From Deltaproteobacteria bacterium (GTDB lineage: Bacteria; Desulfobacterota; Binatia; Binatales; Binataceae), in assembly GCA_021780585.1 (NCBI GenBank), contig JAJXYM010000233.1, positions 1-5,098 on the forward strand: 5,098 bases of DNA. Reading direction: 5' to 3'. The position numbers and the translations under genes were made by a program. Below are positions 1 to 5,098 of this stretch, piece by piece. Position 1 is the first letter of the stretch, and every line of letters starts with the position of its first letter. Below the pieces are notes generated by a model, which did not search any database, was not told the DNA's origin, and was given only the letters and a program-made list of their open reading frames with translations.

Positions 1-723
1 ATATCGCCGGTCAAACGTCCGGCCGCTCTGGCGCCCTTCAAGGCGCGGCGCGCGGGCGACAGAGTCGCGCCCGCAACCGGCGGCGACCTGATGCTCCACA
101 TCATTTCGGATCGAGCCGATCTCAATTTCGAACTGGCGCTGCAAATCAGGGCCTGCCTCGGGGGGCTCGCGGAGGTCATGGAGGAGGCGCGCAGTCTCAA
201 CTATCTCGACGGGCGCGATCTGACCGGCTTTATCGACGGCACGGAAAATCCCCAGGGCGCGGAGCGGCCGAGTGTGGCGCTGGTTGGAGACGAGGATCCT
301 GACTTCGCGGCCGGCGCGCACATTTTCGTCCAGCGCTATATCCACGATCTGGCGCGATGGCGATCGCTGCCGATCGGCGAGCAGGAAAAGGTCATCGGCC
401 GGCGCAAGGCCGACAGCGCGGAGCTCGCCGCGGAGGAGAAGCCGCCGACGGCGCACATCAGTCGCGTCTCGATCGAAGAAGGCGGCGCGGAACTCAAGAT
501 CGTGCGCTGCAGCTTTCCCTACGGAACGACTTCGGAAGCGGGACTTTTCTTTATCGCGTACGCCCGGAATCCCGGGATTCCGGAAAAGATGCTGGACCGG
601 ATGATTGGGTCAGGCGCCGCCGCGCCGCACGATCGACTGCTCGAGTTCACGCGTCCTGTCGCCGGCGCCACGTTCTTCGCGCCGTCGATCGAAAATCTGC
701 GCTCATTGACGTCGGCGGCCTGA
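1..723 (+). CDS. DyP-type haem peroxidase, YfeX-like (5' end outside window)
   Basis: The reading frame is open from base 1, so the first ATG at 91 is internal and the gene starts upstream. 240 codons are visible. From memory of E. coli YfeX (about 299 residues), roughly 60-65 N-terminal residues are missing. Visible residues 27-30 (GGDL) match the family's conserved segment before the haem domain. The diagnostic GFIDGTENP motif is at residues 76-84, with the distal catalytic Asp at 79 (bases 235-237). The expected proximal haem-ligand His is residue 152 in 'TAHISRV' (454-456), and the distal Arg is residue 169 in 'IVRCSFPYG' (505-507). The C-terminal 'FTRPVAGATFFAPS' block is typical of the family. 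Such enzymes use H2O2 to oxidise dyes, porphyrinogens and other substrates. All key residues are present, so it is probably active. No secretion signal can be judged without the N-terminus. No partner gene follows on this strand. Confidence 0.93.
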   Translation: MSPVKRPAALAPFKARRAGDRVAPATGGDLMLHIISDRADLNFELALQIRACLGGLAEVMEEARSLNYLDGRDLTGFIDGTENPQGAERPSVALVGDEDPDFAAGAHIFVQRYIHDLARWRSLPIGEQEKVIGRRKADSAELAAEEKPPTAHISRVSIEEGGAELKIVRCSFPYGTTSEAGLFFIAYARNPGIPEKMLDRMIGSGAAAPHDRLLEFTRPVAGATFFAPSIENLRSLTSAA

Positions 724-875
724 ACGGAGGGCGCCGGGCCGGCGATCCGGGCGTCGCGCAAAGCCGGCCGCCACGCGCCGGCGATCGCCGAAATCGCGAC
801 CGGCGCAAGAGCGACGCGGCGACCTCGGAGCCGTCGGCCAGGGAGGCTCCGCACCAGCGACCCCCTTCGATTCTC

Positions 876-899
876 ACCTCTCCTGGTCCGAGGAGAGGT
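876..899. repeat. Inverted repeat, 9-bp perfect stem, intergenic palindrome
   Basis: ACCTCTCCT (876-884) and AGGAGAGGT (891-899) are exact reverse complements around a 6-base loop, GGTCCG. The 'acctctcc' word recurs at 991-998 beside the second palindrome. This is the style of the short 'cctctcc' palindromes scattered between genes in many Rhizobiales genomes. That family assignment is from general knowledge, not a search. No T-run follows on either strand. Confidence 0.6.
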
Positions 900-1002
900 C
901 GGCGCGAGCGGCGCAAGAGGTCAGTCTGATTTGCCCTGCGCCACAAGGGTTTCCAGTAGTTACAGGCGCGCGATGCGGCGCCCGCGCTTGACCTCTCCCT
1001 CG

Positions 1003-1026
1003 CCCTCCCCTTGGACAAGGGGAGGG
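1003..1026. repeat. Inverted repeat, 11-bp perfect arms, intergenic palindrome
   Basis: CCCTCCCCTTG (1003-1013) and CAAGGGGAGGG (1016-1026) are exact reverse complements separated by GA. As a hairpin it would fold with about nine stem pairs and a GGAC loop. The sequence after it (aaataatc) has no T-run and neither does the other strand, so it looks like a dispersed palindromic repeat more than an intrinsic terminator. It lies 35 bases from the presumed IS630 end at 1061. Confidence 0.65.
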
Positions 1027-1060
1027 AAATAATCGCCGCCGCCGGTTATGCGGAGCTTCC

Positions 1061-1256
1061 CTAGTGTCCTGAGTTAGAGATTCGTTTACAAAATCTGGCA
1101 ACTGAATCGAGGATTTGGTCAGTGGTTTTGGTCCAGATGAAGGGTTTGGGATGCCGGTTGTGGTGGTCGAGATAAGCGCGGATGGCGCAAAAGCCAGCGC
1201 TTGATGGCCGGAGTCTTGTGGGTGCCGTAATTATCGAGGATCAGGTGCAACTCCAG
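1061..1256 (-). mobile_element. IS630-family insertion sequence remnant (one end plus transposase tail)
   Basis: The transposase tail runs to a TAG at 1061-1063, inside a likely element terminus reading CTAGTGTCCTGAGTTAGAGA (1061-1080). IS630/Tc1-like elements insert at TA, and a TA is present at 1062-1063. I found no matching inverted terminus at higher coordinates, and the 5' part of the transposase is absent, so only one end survives. The inner boundary is approximate: transposase-like protein sequence is secure up to 1256 and may extend to about 1290. The element cannot move by itself. Confidence 0.72.
1061..1256 (-). pseudogene. IS630 transposase, C-terminal fragments with internal deletion
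   Basis: Two pieces of one transposase lie in different frames. The first (1256 down to 1176) reads LELHLILDNYGTHKTPAIKR and then WLLRHPR, the DDE-domain block around the second catalytic Asp (codon 1235-1233). The second (1174 down to 1061) begins YLDHHNRHPKPFIWTK and ends RFCKRISNSGH-stop, the family's normal C-terminus. In intact relatives these blocks are separated by roughly 45 residues containing a 'SWLNxVERWF'-type motif with the third catalytic acidic residue. That block is missing, and the junction near 1174-1178 also changes frame. The N-terminal helix-turn-helix and the first catalytic Asp are absent too, so the product is inactive. Recognition rests on motif memory but is strong. 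Confidence 0.8.
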
Positions 1257-1765
1257 GGCGGCGTATGGCAAATCGCGTAGGGCCTGATGTAATTGTCTTT
1301 TATCAGCTTGCCGGTGTTTTTCAGCGTCAGATCCTGGCGGACATGATTCCCGCGAACGCGCTGAATATCGACAAGACGAACGGTCGTCCGCTCGCCGTCG
1401 AGGTCGAGCTTCCGCAGCATTCCCCATAGCGGCAGGGGCGCGCTGTTAAACGCGGCGTCCGAGAGGATGACCGGCATCGCGACGCCGGCCGCTCGCGCCT
1501 TTTCGAGCAACTCCGAACCTGACTTCCACGCGCGATTTTCGACGAACGCGCCGCGCCCCTTCAGCGCGAAACCTTCCAATTTTCGCCGCTCGACGATCGT
1601 GGAGATGCAGAATTCGAATAATTCGTGGACCCTTCAGAAGTCCTCCGCCTTCTCTGAGCGCGGGCTTGGCTTGATGTTGGTCAAATCTTCGAAGGAACGG
1701 GCGGAATGATCGATCTTGCGGACCTCATTCCATTCGATTTGCGCCGGGGCGGGCCGGTCAAACAC
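1241..1765 (-). pseudogene. Decayed gene of unknown family: in-frame TGA, 3' end fused to IS630 remnant
   Basis: One frame stays open except for a single TGA at 1634-1636. The first part is 43 codons from a possible GTG at 1763-1765, which overlaps the stop of the upstream solenoid gene by 8 bases. It has about 74% G/C at third positions. After the TGA the same frame runs 130 codons to a stop at 1241-1243, with text such as 'ERRKLEGFALKGRGAFVENR', 'MPVILSDAAFN' and 'DNYIRPYAICHTP'. The last few codons already lie in IS630 sequence, so the natural C-terminus seems lost. I do not recognise the family; the 'YIRPYAIC' ending only vaguely recalls small PUA/EVE-like folds and is not evidence. A shorter 112-residue product from a TTG at 1577-1579 is possible, but I see no good ribosome binding site. 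A sequencing error or TGG-to-TGA change could explain the stop. Confidence 0.45.
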
Positions 1766-3440
1766 TATGCACCAGACCGCTCACGCCAGCCACAAAAAGC
1801 ACGGTCAGGATATAACCCGCGACGATGTGGAACCATAGATAGGCGCGCAGAATCGAGCCGCGAACCGTGATCTTGCGGCCCAACAGCGTCGCCGTTCCCG
1901 ACTTCGTCGGATCCGGCCACCAGTTGCGCTGTAATCTCAAGTCCACGATCGGCGTGAACACGTCCAGCGAGTAAACCAGCGGGGCGGCCTGTTTGCGCAC
2001 CGGCTCGACCGGCTTCATCACCCCCGCGTCGTGGCCCATGCGCACGAACACTCCGCCGATAACCACCAGCAGCGCCGCCCACAGCAGCGCCCAATAGGAT
2101 TCATAGCCGTAATCGATCGTCGCCCACAGCAACCATCCCCACAGGCGCTGCGCCAGGCTCAGGTGACCGAGGCGCATCTGCGCGTTTTGCCCGGCGATCA
2201 AAACCCTGCGCGCGCCGCTCAGGTCGCCGCGCGCCTTCAGAATCGCGGCCAGTTGCAGATACGGCTGCGGATAGTAAGTACCGCTGGGTTGCAGCCCCAG
2301 CCACTTGAGCCGCGACGCCACGTTGAGCCGGCAATTCGTGAACTCCGTGAACGGCAATGTGTTGTCCCCGTCACAGGTCAAACGGCTATAGACAAACCCA
2401 TCGATATAGAGTTTGCCCGGATGGGGCCAACTTTTATCATCGTCGATCAAGCTGCCCACCCTGGCGTCGGTTACGTCAAAGATTGTATTCGGGGTGACGG
2501 CGACTTTGTTCCAGATCAATGCGTCCTTGACCGTGACGTTTTGCGCCTCGAGGCCGGTTAGTCCGGCGCCGAGGAATTTCGCATATTCAATCTCAAGGTC
2601 GGCGTTGATGTTCGCGTTGCGCAGATCGACCACGCCATCGGTTTGCAGCCCCCACAGGCTGGCGTTCTGGCGCACGCTCAATCCCATTGCGCCAATCGCC
2701 GTTTGGCCGGCGGCGGCGCCGAGCGTCACACGGCTTTCGCCGAGCATCAAAAAGCCGCCAATTTGCGCTGAGGTCAAATCGATCAAACCGGGCAAATACG
2801 AGACGCCGGAAAAGGCGTCGCCTTCAAGATCCAGATCGTGAGTGACGGCGATCGCTCCGAGTCTGAGCTGTCCGCTGTAGGAATTCAGCAGGCGTAACCC
2901 GGGGATTTTCGCGCCGCGCAAATCTATCCCGCGCGGCAGATAACTGTGATCGATCTCAAGCTCGACCGGAATCGTGAAGTTATGCAGATCGACGCGATCC
3001 GGGATCCGCGCCGCACGAATCCGGACGCCCGACGGATCCAGATATTGCCGCGCCTGCCGATCGAGAAATAGCCATCGCAGCAGGTCGGCGCGAACTTCGC
3101 GGTCCGAACTCCAGGCGGACCCGCGCGCCGGATCATTTGACGCTTCGCTTCGGAGGGCATCGGGAATTTTCGAATTTTGAGGAGCGCAGGAGGATGCGGC
3201 GCCGGTGCTGGCGCCGTGCAGCACTATCAATTCGCACCCGGTGAGATCCGGGAACCTGGACGCCGCAAGCTGAATCAGCGGATCGTTCGCCGCCCATGGC
3301 GGCATCGCCGCCGGCAACGCGCCGCCCTGACGTCCCGCCGCAAAGGCAGCCGAGGCGATAACGCCGCAGAGCATCGCCACACTCGCGGCCATCACGAATC
3401 TAGATCCCGGGCGCGTGCACGCTTTCAGCCGAAACTCCAT
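1758..3440 (-). CDS. Secreted/membrane-anchored protein with degenerate pentapeptide-like (beta-solenoid) repeats
   Basis: 560 residues. I chose the ATG at 3438-3440 because GAAGGAA lies nine bases upstream and because it gives a clean signal peptide: basic residues 4-14, hydrophobic core 15-33, probable cleavage after AFA (34). An in-frame ATG at 3539 would add 33 Arg-rich residues. Residues 149-338 hold about six units of roughly 20 residues following 'xxDLxxAxIxxxLxLxxx' (starts near 149, 171, 202, 219, 270 and 320), which suggests a right-handed beta-solenoid like pentapeptide-repeat proteins, but degenerate. A helical-hairpin segment, 'YLQLAAILKARGDLSGARRV' (394-413), follows. Membrane segments are near 449-466 and 533-557, separated by a loop with 'YSLDVFTPIVDL'. 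This arrangement matches large uncharacterised bacterial membrane proteins; the function is unknown. It is probably exported and anchored in the inner membrane by its C-terminus. Confidence 0.88.
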   Translation of the reverse strand: MEFRLKACTRPGSRFVMAASVAMLCGVIASAAFAAGRQGGALPAAMPPWAANDPLIQLAASRFPDLTGCELIVLHGASTGAASSCAPQNSKIPDALRSEASNDPARGSAWSSDREVRADLLRWLFLDRQARQYLDPSGVRIRAARIPDRVDLHNFTIPVELEIDHSYLPRGIDLRGAKIPGLRLLNSYSGQLRLGAIAVTHDLDLEGDAFSGVSYLPGLIDLTSAQIGGFLMLGESRVTLGAAAGQTAIGAMGLSVRQNASLWGLQTDGVVDLRNANINADLEIEYAKFLGAGLTGLEAQNVTVKDALIWNKVAVTPNTIFDVTDARVGSLIDDDKSWPHPGKLYIDGFVYSRLTCDGDNTLPFTEFTNCRLNVASRLKWLGLQPSGTYYPQPYLQLAAILKARGDLSGARRVLIAGQNAQMRLGHLSLAQRLWGWLLWATIDYGYESYWALLWAALLVVIGGVFVRMGHDAGVMKPVEPVRKQAAPLVYSLDVFTPIVDLRLQRNWWPDPTKSGTATLLGRKITVRGSILRAYLWFHIVAGYILTVLFVAGVSGLVHSV

Positions 3441-3779
3441 CGATGCGCTTCCTTCTCTGGCCATCGCCGATTCGAACGCGGAGCCACGGTTCACTTTCGA
3501 GTCCGCATCCCGCCACGCCGGACGGCGCTGGCCGCGCAACCGCAGCCGGGCGATTTTGTCCGCATGGCGCCGCCGTTCTCAAGACGGCGGGCGCGACCCC
3601 GCGCGAATCCGGAATTTCGCCGGGTCAAAGGCCACTGGGCAATCCGCGCTCGCCGCGCGAGCCACGGCTTTGCCATCCGCTCGGGCGATGATCGCATTTT
3701 TGGCGACTCGCGCCCAAGCGCGACGCTCCGGAGTCTGTCCGAAGATCGAATGTGAATTTTTGCGGGCGCCCGGTGGGAA
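3441..3779. other. Intergenic region between the solenoid and HTH-like genes, no gene seen
   Basis: 339 bases separate two minus-strand genes. Reading frames across it on both strands are rich in Arg, Ala, Pro and Ser with no recognisable motif; I judge them to be shadows of high GC. Part of it could encode an N-terminal extension of the solenoid protein from 3539, which I consider less likely. A GC-rich palindrome, CGGGCGCCCG, lies near 3764-3773, shortly after the stop of the upstream gene. It is followed on the minus strand by CAAAAA, not by Ts, so it is not a standard terminator. I found no convincing -35/-10 pair, although the gap is large enough to hold a promoter for the solenoid gene. 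Confidence 0.5.
3449..3455 (-). promoter_or_regulatory. Ribosome binding site deciding the start of the solenoid protein
   Basis: GAAGGAA on the minus strand, with its AAGGA core at 3450-3454, lies nine bases before the ATG at 3438-3440. The alternative starts at 3462-3464 and 3537-3539 lack a comparable purine-rich site and would place a charged extension before the signal peptide. Confidence 0.6.
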
Positions 3780-4238
3780 TCAGGCGATTCGCATCGCGGC
3801 GTCTTCGGCGCCGCGCCCGCCGCCGGCGCGATGGCTGCGCGACCGCGTCCGAATCCGCATCTCGGCTCCGCCCGCGCTTTCCAGCCGTCGCCGGCTCTGC
3901 ACGGCATGCTTCCAGCCGATAATCCGCCGGCGCAACAGCCCGGCGTCGATTCCCAGCGCGTCGCATACGGTGGTGAAGCTGAGCGCGTTCGAACCCGGCG
4001 CGTCGCGCATGATCCAGCGCTCCGCGTCGACGTATAGCCGCCGCGCGCGCGCCAGCCGCGCATGCGCTCCCTTCTGATAGACGTTAATCGCGTCGGTCAG
4101 CAACGCCAGCATCAACCGTTGCTCGCCGCTCAACCGATGGCCGCCGGAAACGTCATAATATTGACACGGCAGAATCAGATCGGACGTTCCCGTCGACACC
4201 GCCGGTTCGCTGGATACCGCGCAAAACCTCGAACTCAT
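3780..4238 (-). CDS. Hypothetical 152-residue protein with helix-turn-helix-like segment
   Basis: The ATG at 4236-4238 is preceded by AGGGGA eight bases upstream and gives 152 residues. A longer reading from 4358 adds 40 Arg/Gly-rich residues and is less likely. Residues 23-29 read LPCQYYD, then 'LSGEQRLMLALLTDAINVYQ' (36-55) forms a conserved-looking amphipathic helix. An Arg-rich helical stretch with 'LYVDAERWI' (68-76) follows. Residues 87-110 (SFTTVCDALGI to RRRIIGWK) have the spacing of a helix-turn-helix. Residues 115-152 are a low-complexity Arg/Gly/Ala tail, probably disordered. The pattern resembles small uncharacterised proteins I recall from methylotrophs, Acidobacteria and deltaproteobacteria, but I cannot name a family. 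DNA binding is an inference from the HTH-like segment and the positive charge. It stands alone, 226 bases from the gene upstream and 339 from the one downstream. Confidence 0.75.
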   Translation of the reverse strand: MSSRFCAVSSEPAVSTGTSDLILPCQYYDVSGGHRLSGEQRLMLALLTDAINVYQKGAHARLARARRLYVDAERWIMRDAPGSNALSFTTVCDALGIDAGLLRRRIIGWKHAVQSRRRLESAGGAEMRIRTRSRSHRAGGGRGAEDAAMRIA

Positions 4239-4246
4239 CGGATTTG

Positions 4247-4252
4247 TCCCCT
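4247..4252 (-). promoter_or_regulatory. Ribosome binding site for the HTH-like protein
   Basis: AGGGGA on the minus strand sits eight bases before the ATG at 4236-4238. It supports this start over the longer in-frame reading that begins near 4358. Confidence 0.5.
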
Positions 4253-4380
4253 GTGCGGCCCGAGCCTGACCCACGCGAAGCGTCGCCCGCCTCCCCCGAG
4301 GCGGCACAAACCCGCGGCGTCGCGTGGATCGCTCTTCCGGCCGACGCCAAAGTAACAAGGGGAGCGCTATTTTGGTTCCT

Positions 4381-4406
4381 GATTTCTTGCGGCGGTCCGC
4401 AAAATC
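4381..4406. other. Weak hairpin in the lipoprotein / HTH-like gene gap
   Basis: TTGCGG (4387-4392) pairs with CCGCAA (4397-4402) around loop CGGT. The outer bases GATT (4381-4384) and AATC (4403-4406) extend it past a 2-base bulge. It lies 58 bases beyond the lipoprotein stop on the minus strand. No T-run follows, so a terminator role is only possible. The rest of 4239-4464 shows no gene; it must hold whatever drives the gene at 3780-4238 if that gene has its own promoter. Confidence 0.3.
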
Positions 4407-4464
4407 GTCGGATTCGTTAATTTTTCGCTTTTCCGCCGAGCAGACGAATTTTCAGCGAATCGAA

Positions 4465-4947
4465 TCAGGCGCCGAGCCGTTGCAGCGCCACGCGCGCCTT
4501 CTCGACCGACTTCGCGTCGGCAGGCGCGCCCGACGCGTTCGCCGCCAAGCGATAATGTTCGACGGCGGCGGAGCGATCGCCCAGAGTCTCGTATACGTTG
4601 GCAAGATTCACCTGCGCCTCGGCGCTGGTCGGACAGGCGGTTACGGCGTCCTGATAGTAGCCGAGGGCTTTGCTGACCTCGCCGGCGGCCATCCGTTCGC
4701 CGCCTTTGCGCGTCGCCTCGCGCATCACGGCCGGATCACAGGCGCCGGGCGTGGGCGGCGCGGTGCTATAGGTGGGGTTGAGATTGCGCGCCTTGAGGGC
4801 GGCGACTTCGCGCTGGAGTTCGGCAAGCTGGGCGCGCTGCTCGGACAATTCCTGTTTATTGGCGTCGATTTGGTCCTGCATGCACCCCGACGCGCAAATT
4901 CCTGCAATCAGAAGCAAACTCATCAGAGCAGTCTTTCCACGTCCCAT
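4465..4947 (-). CDS. Lipoprotein with coiled coil and TPR-like C-terminus
   Basis: 160 residues. A lipoprotein signal peptide is clear: basic GRGK (2-5), hydrophobic 7-18, then lipobox ASG-C with the acylated Cys at 22. The residue after Cys is Met, not Asp, so by the enterobacterial Lol rule it would go to the outer membrane, periplasmic face. Residues 24-53 are a Gln/Glu/Leu-rich coiled coil, followed by a Pro/Thr linker (57-68). Residues 75-142 form two TPR-like helical pairs, including 'AAGEVSKALGYYQDAVTACP' and 'AEAQVNLANVYETLGDRSAA', and a last helix ends the protein. Cys70 and Cys105 could form a periplasmic disulfide. Coiled coil plus TPR recalls CpoB/YbgF, but no tol-pal genes are visible and the protein is shorter, so I give no symbol. 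TPRs suggest a scaffold role. A later ATG at 4921-4923 would lose the basic n-region and is less likely. Confidence 0.87.
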   Translation of the reverse strand: MGRGKTALMSLLLIAGICASGCMQDQIDANKQELSEQRAQLAELQREVAALKARNLNPTYSTAPPTPGACDPAVMREATRKGGERMAAGEVSKALGYYQDAVTACPTSAEAQVNLANVYETLGDRSAAVEHYRLAANASGAPADAKSVEKARVALQRLGA

Positions 4948-4954
4948 CGCGATC

Positions 4955-4984
4955 AGTAAGCCTGTCGCGCGAAAGTGATGTCAA
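4955..4984 (-). promoter_or_regulatory. Candidate promoter of the lipoprotein gene
   Basis: A perfect TTGACA -35 hexamer lies at 4979-4984 on the minus strand. At 18-base spacing there is CTTACT (4955-4960), a weak -10 match to TATAAT. Transcription would begin around 4948-4949, one or two bases before the ATG at 4945-4947, so the mRNA would be leaderless or nearly so. That agrees with the lack of a Shine-Dalgarno sequence before this ATG. The -10 is poor, so this is a candidate only. Confidence 0.35.
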
Positions 4985-4995
4985 CCACGCCGACC

Positions 4996-5012
4996 GCCGT
5001 CCTAACGACGGC
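4996..5012. other. Small perfect hairpin upstream of the lipoprotein promoter candidate
   Basis: GCCGTC (4996-5001) and GACGGC (5007-5012) are exact reverse complements around loop CTAAC, 11 bases upstream of the TTGACA. It could be an operator half-site pair or chance in GC-rich DNA. Beyond it, GAATCGCG occurs twice, at 5023-5030 and 5045-5052, spaced 22 bases (about two helical turns). Another inverted pair, GGGGGT/ACCCCC (5080-5096), lies at the window edge. I see no gene in 4948-5098. Confidence 0.3.
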
Positions 5013-5098
5013 ATTGGGTGCGGAATCGCGTTGCGACCGCACGCGAATCGCGCCGGGGTCACGGCCCGGAAGCGCCGGCGGGGGTCGGCCACCCCCCG

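Larger units (their letters stand above)
724..1060. other. Intergenic region, no gene seen
   Basis: I see no credible gene in these 337 bases. Reading frames crossing it are Arg/Ala/Gly/Pro-rich and lack recognisable protein character. It contains two inverted repeats, listed separately, and an exact 12-base palindrome at 779-790 (CGGCGATCGCCG). A 7-base inverted pair at 737-743 and 763-769 (GGCCGGC/GCCGGCC) lies just after the peroxidase stop. It could slow transcription but has no T-run, so I do not call it a terminator. Confidence 0.6.

Noticed and set aside
357..929. Alternative plus-strand frame overlapping the peroxidase
   Set aside because: The peroxidase frame carries all catalytic motifs; this one is Arg-rich shadow sequence.
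1003..1026. Intrinsic transcription terminator
   Set aside because: The hairpin is strong but no T-run follows on either strand.
1119..1427. 102-codon minus-strand frame as one intact transposase gene
   Set aside because: Only 1176-1256 of it is transposase-like. The upstream part is the shadow of the frame ending at 1241 and the tail after 1176 is frame-shifted.
1634..1636. TGA read as selenocysteine
   Set aside because: No selenocysteine-type stem-loop follows the TGA, the context does not look like a redox site, and the gene is damaged at its 3' end anyway.
2031..2561. Plus-strand open frames inside the solenoid gene
   Set aside because: They are antisense to a 560-codon gene with signal peptide, repeats and membrane segments, and have no independent support.
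3491..4063. Minus-strand open frame (190 codons) across the 3441-3779 gap and into the HTH-like gene in another frame
   Set aside because: It is extremely Arg/Gly/Ala-rich and overlaps a better supported gene in a different frame, so it is a GC-driven shadow.
3415..4077. Long plus-strand open frame (220 codons)
   Set aside because: Its composition is Arg/Ala/Ser/Pro-rich, it is antisense to the solenoid signal peptide and the HTH-like gene, and it has no motif.
4324..4959. Long plus-strand open frame (211 codons) opposite the lipoprotein
   Set aside because: It is the antisense shadow of a gene with a clear lipobox, coiled coil and TPR pattern. Its own translation has no recognisable domain.
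1..5098. CRISPR array, tRNA, rRNA, toxin-antitoxin or restriction system
   Set aside because: No regularly spaced repeats, tRNA-like cloverleaf, rRNA signature or matching protein motifs were seen on either strand.

Overview
The window is a GC-rich, accessory-looking stretch of bacterial chromosome. High GC, strong G/C preference at third codon positions and short 'cctctcc/ccctcccc' palindromes between genes fit an alphaproteobacterium of the Rhizobiales type (for example a Methylocystis, Methylosinus or Beijerinckia relative). That placement is an inference from sequence style; there is no rRNA or other marker gene here. I see no tRNA, rRNA, CRISPR array, phage or plasmid-origin signal.

Layout. 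On the plus strand at the left edge (1-723) is the C-terminal four fifths of a YfeX-type dye-decolorizing (DyP) haem peroxidase, whose start lies outside the window. Next is about 340 bp of non-coding sequence (724-1060) with two clean inverted repeats. On the minus strand, 1061-1256 is the tail of an IS630-family transposase gene that has lost its 5' part and an internal block carrying the last catalytic acidic residue. It abuts a decayed minus-strand reading frame of unknown family (1241-1765), which is interrupted by one in-frame TGA.

From about 1760 to the right end every recognisable gene is on the minus strand. In order of transcription (right to left) these are a small outer-membrane-type lipoprotein with a coiled coil and TPR-like helices (4465-4947), a 152-residue protein with a helix-turn-helix-like segment (3780-4238), and a 560-residue secreted/membrane protein with degenerate pentapeptide-like (beta-solenoid) repeats and two C-terminal membrane segments (1758-3440). 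Their gaps (226 and 339 bp) are too wide to call one operon. A TTGACA-containing promoter candidate sits just upstream of the lipoprotein.

How the genes work together is not evident. The lipoprotein and the solenoid protein are both envelope proteins, and the small protein could be a regulator, but nothing ties them to one pathway or to the peroxidase. I found no convincing new multi-gene system. The most interesting items are the solenoid membrane protein, the small HTH-like protein, and the layered gene-decay locus at 1061-1765.
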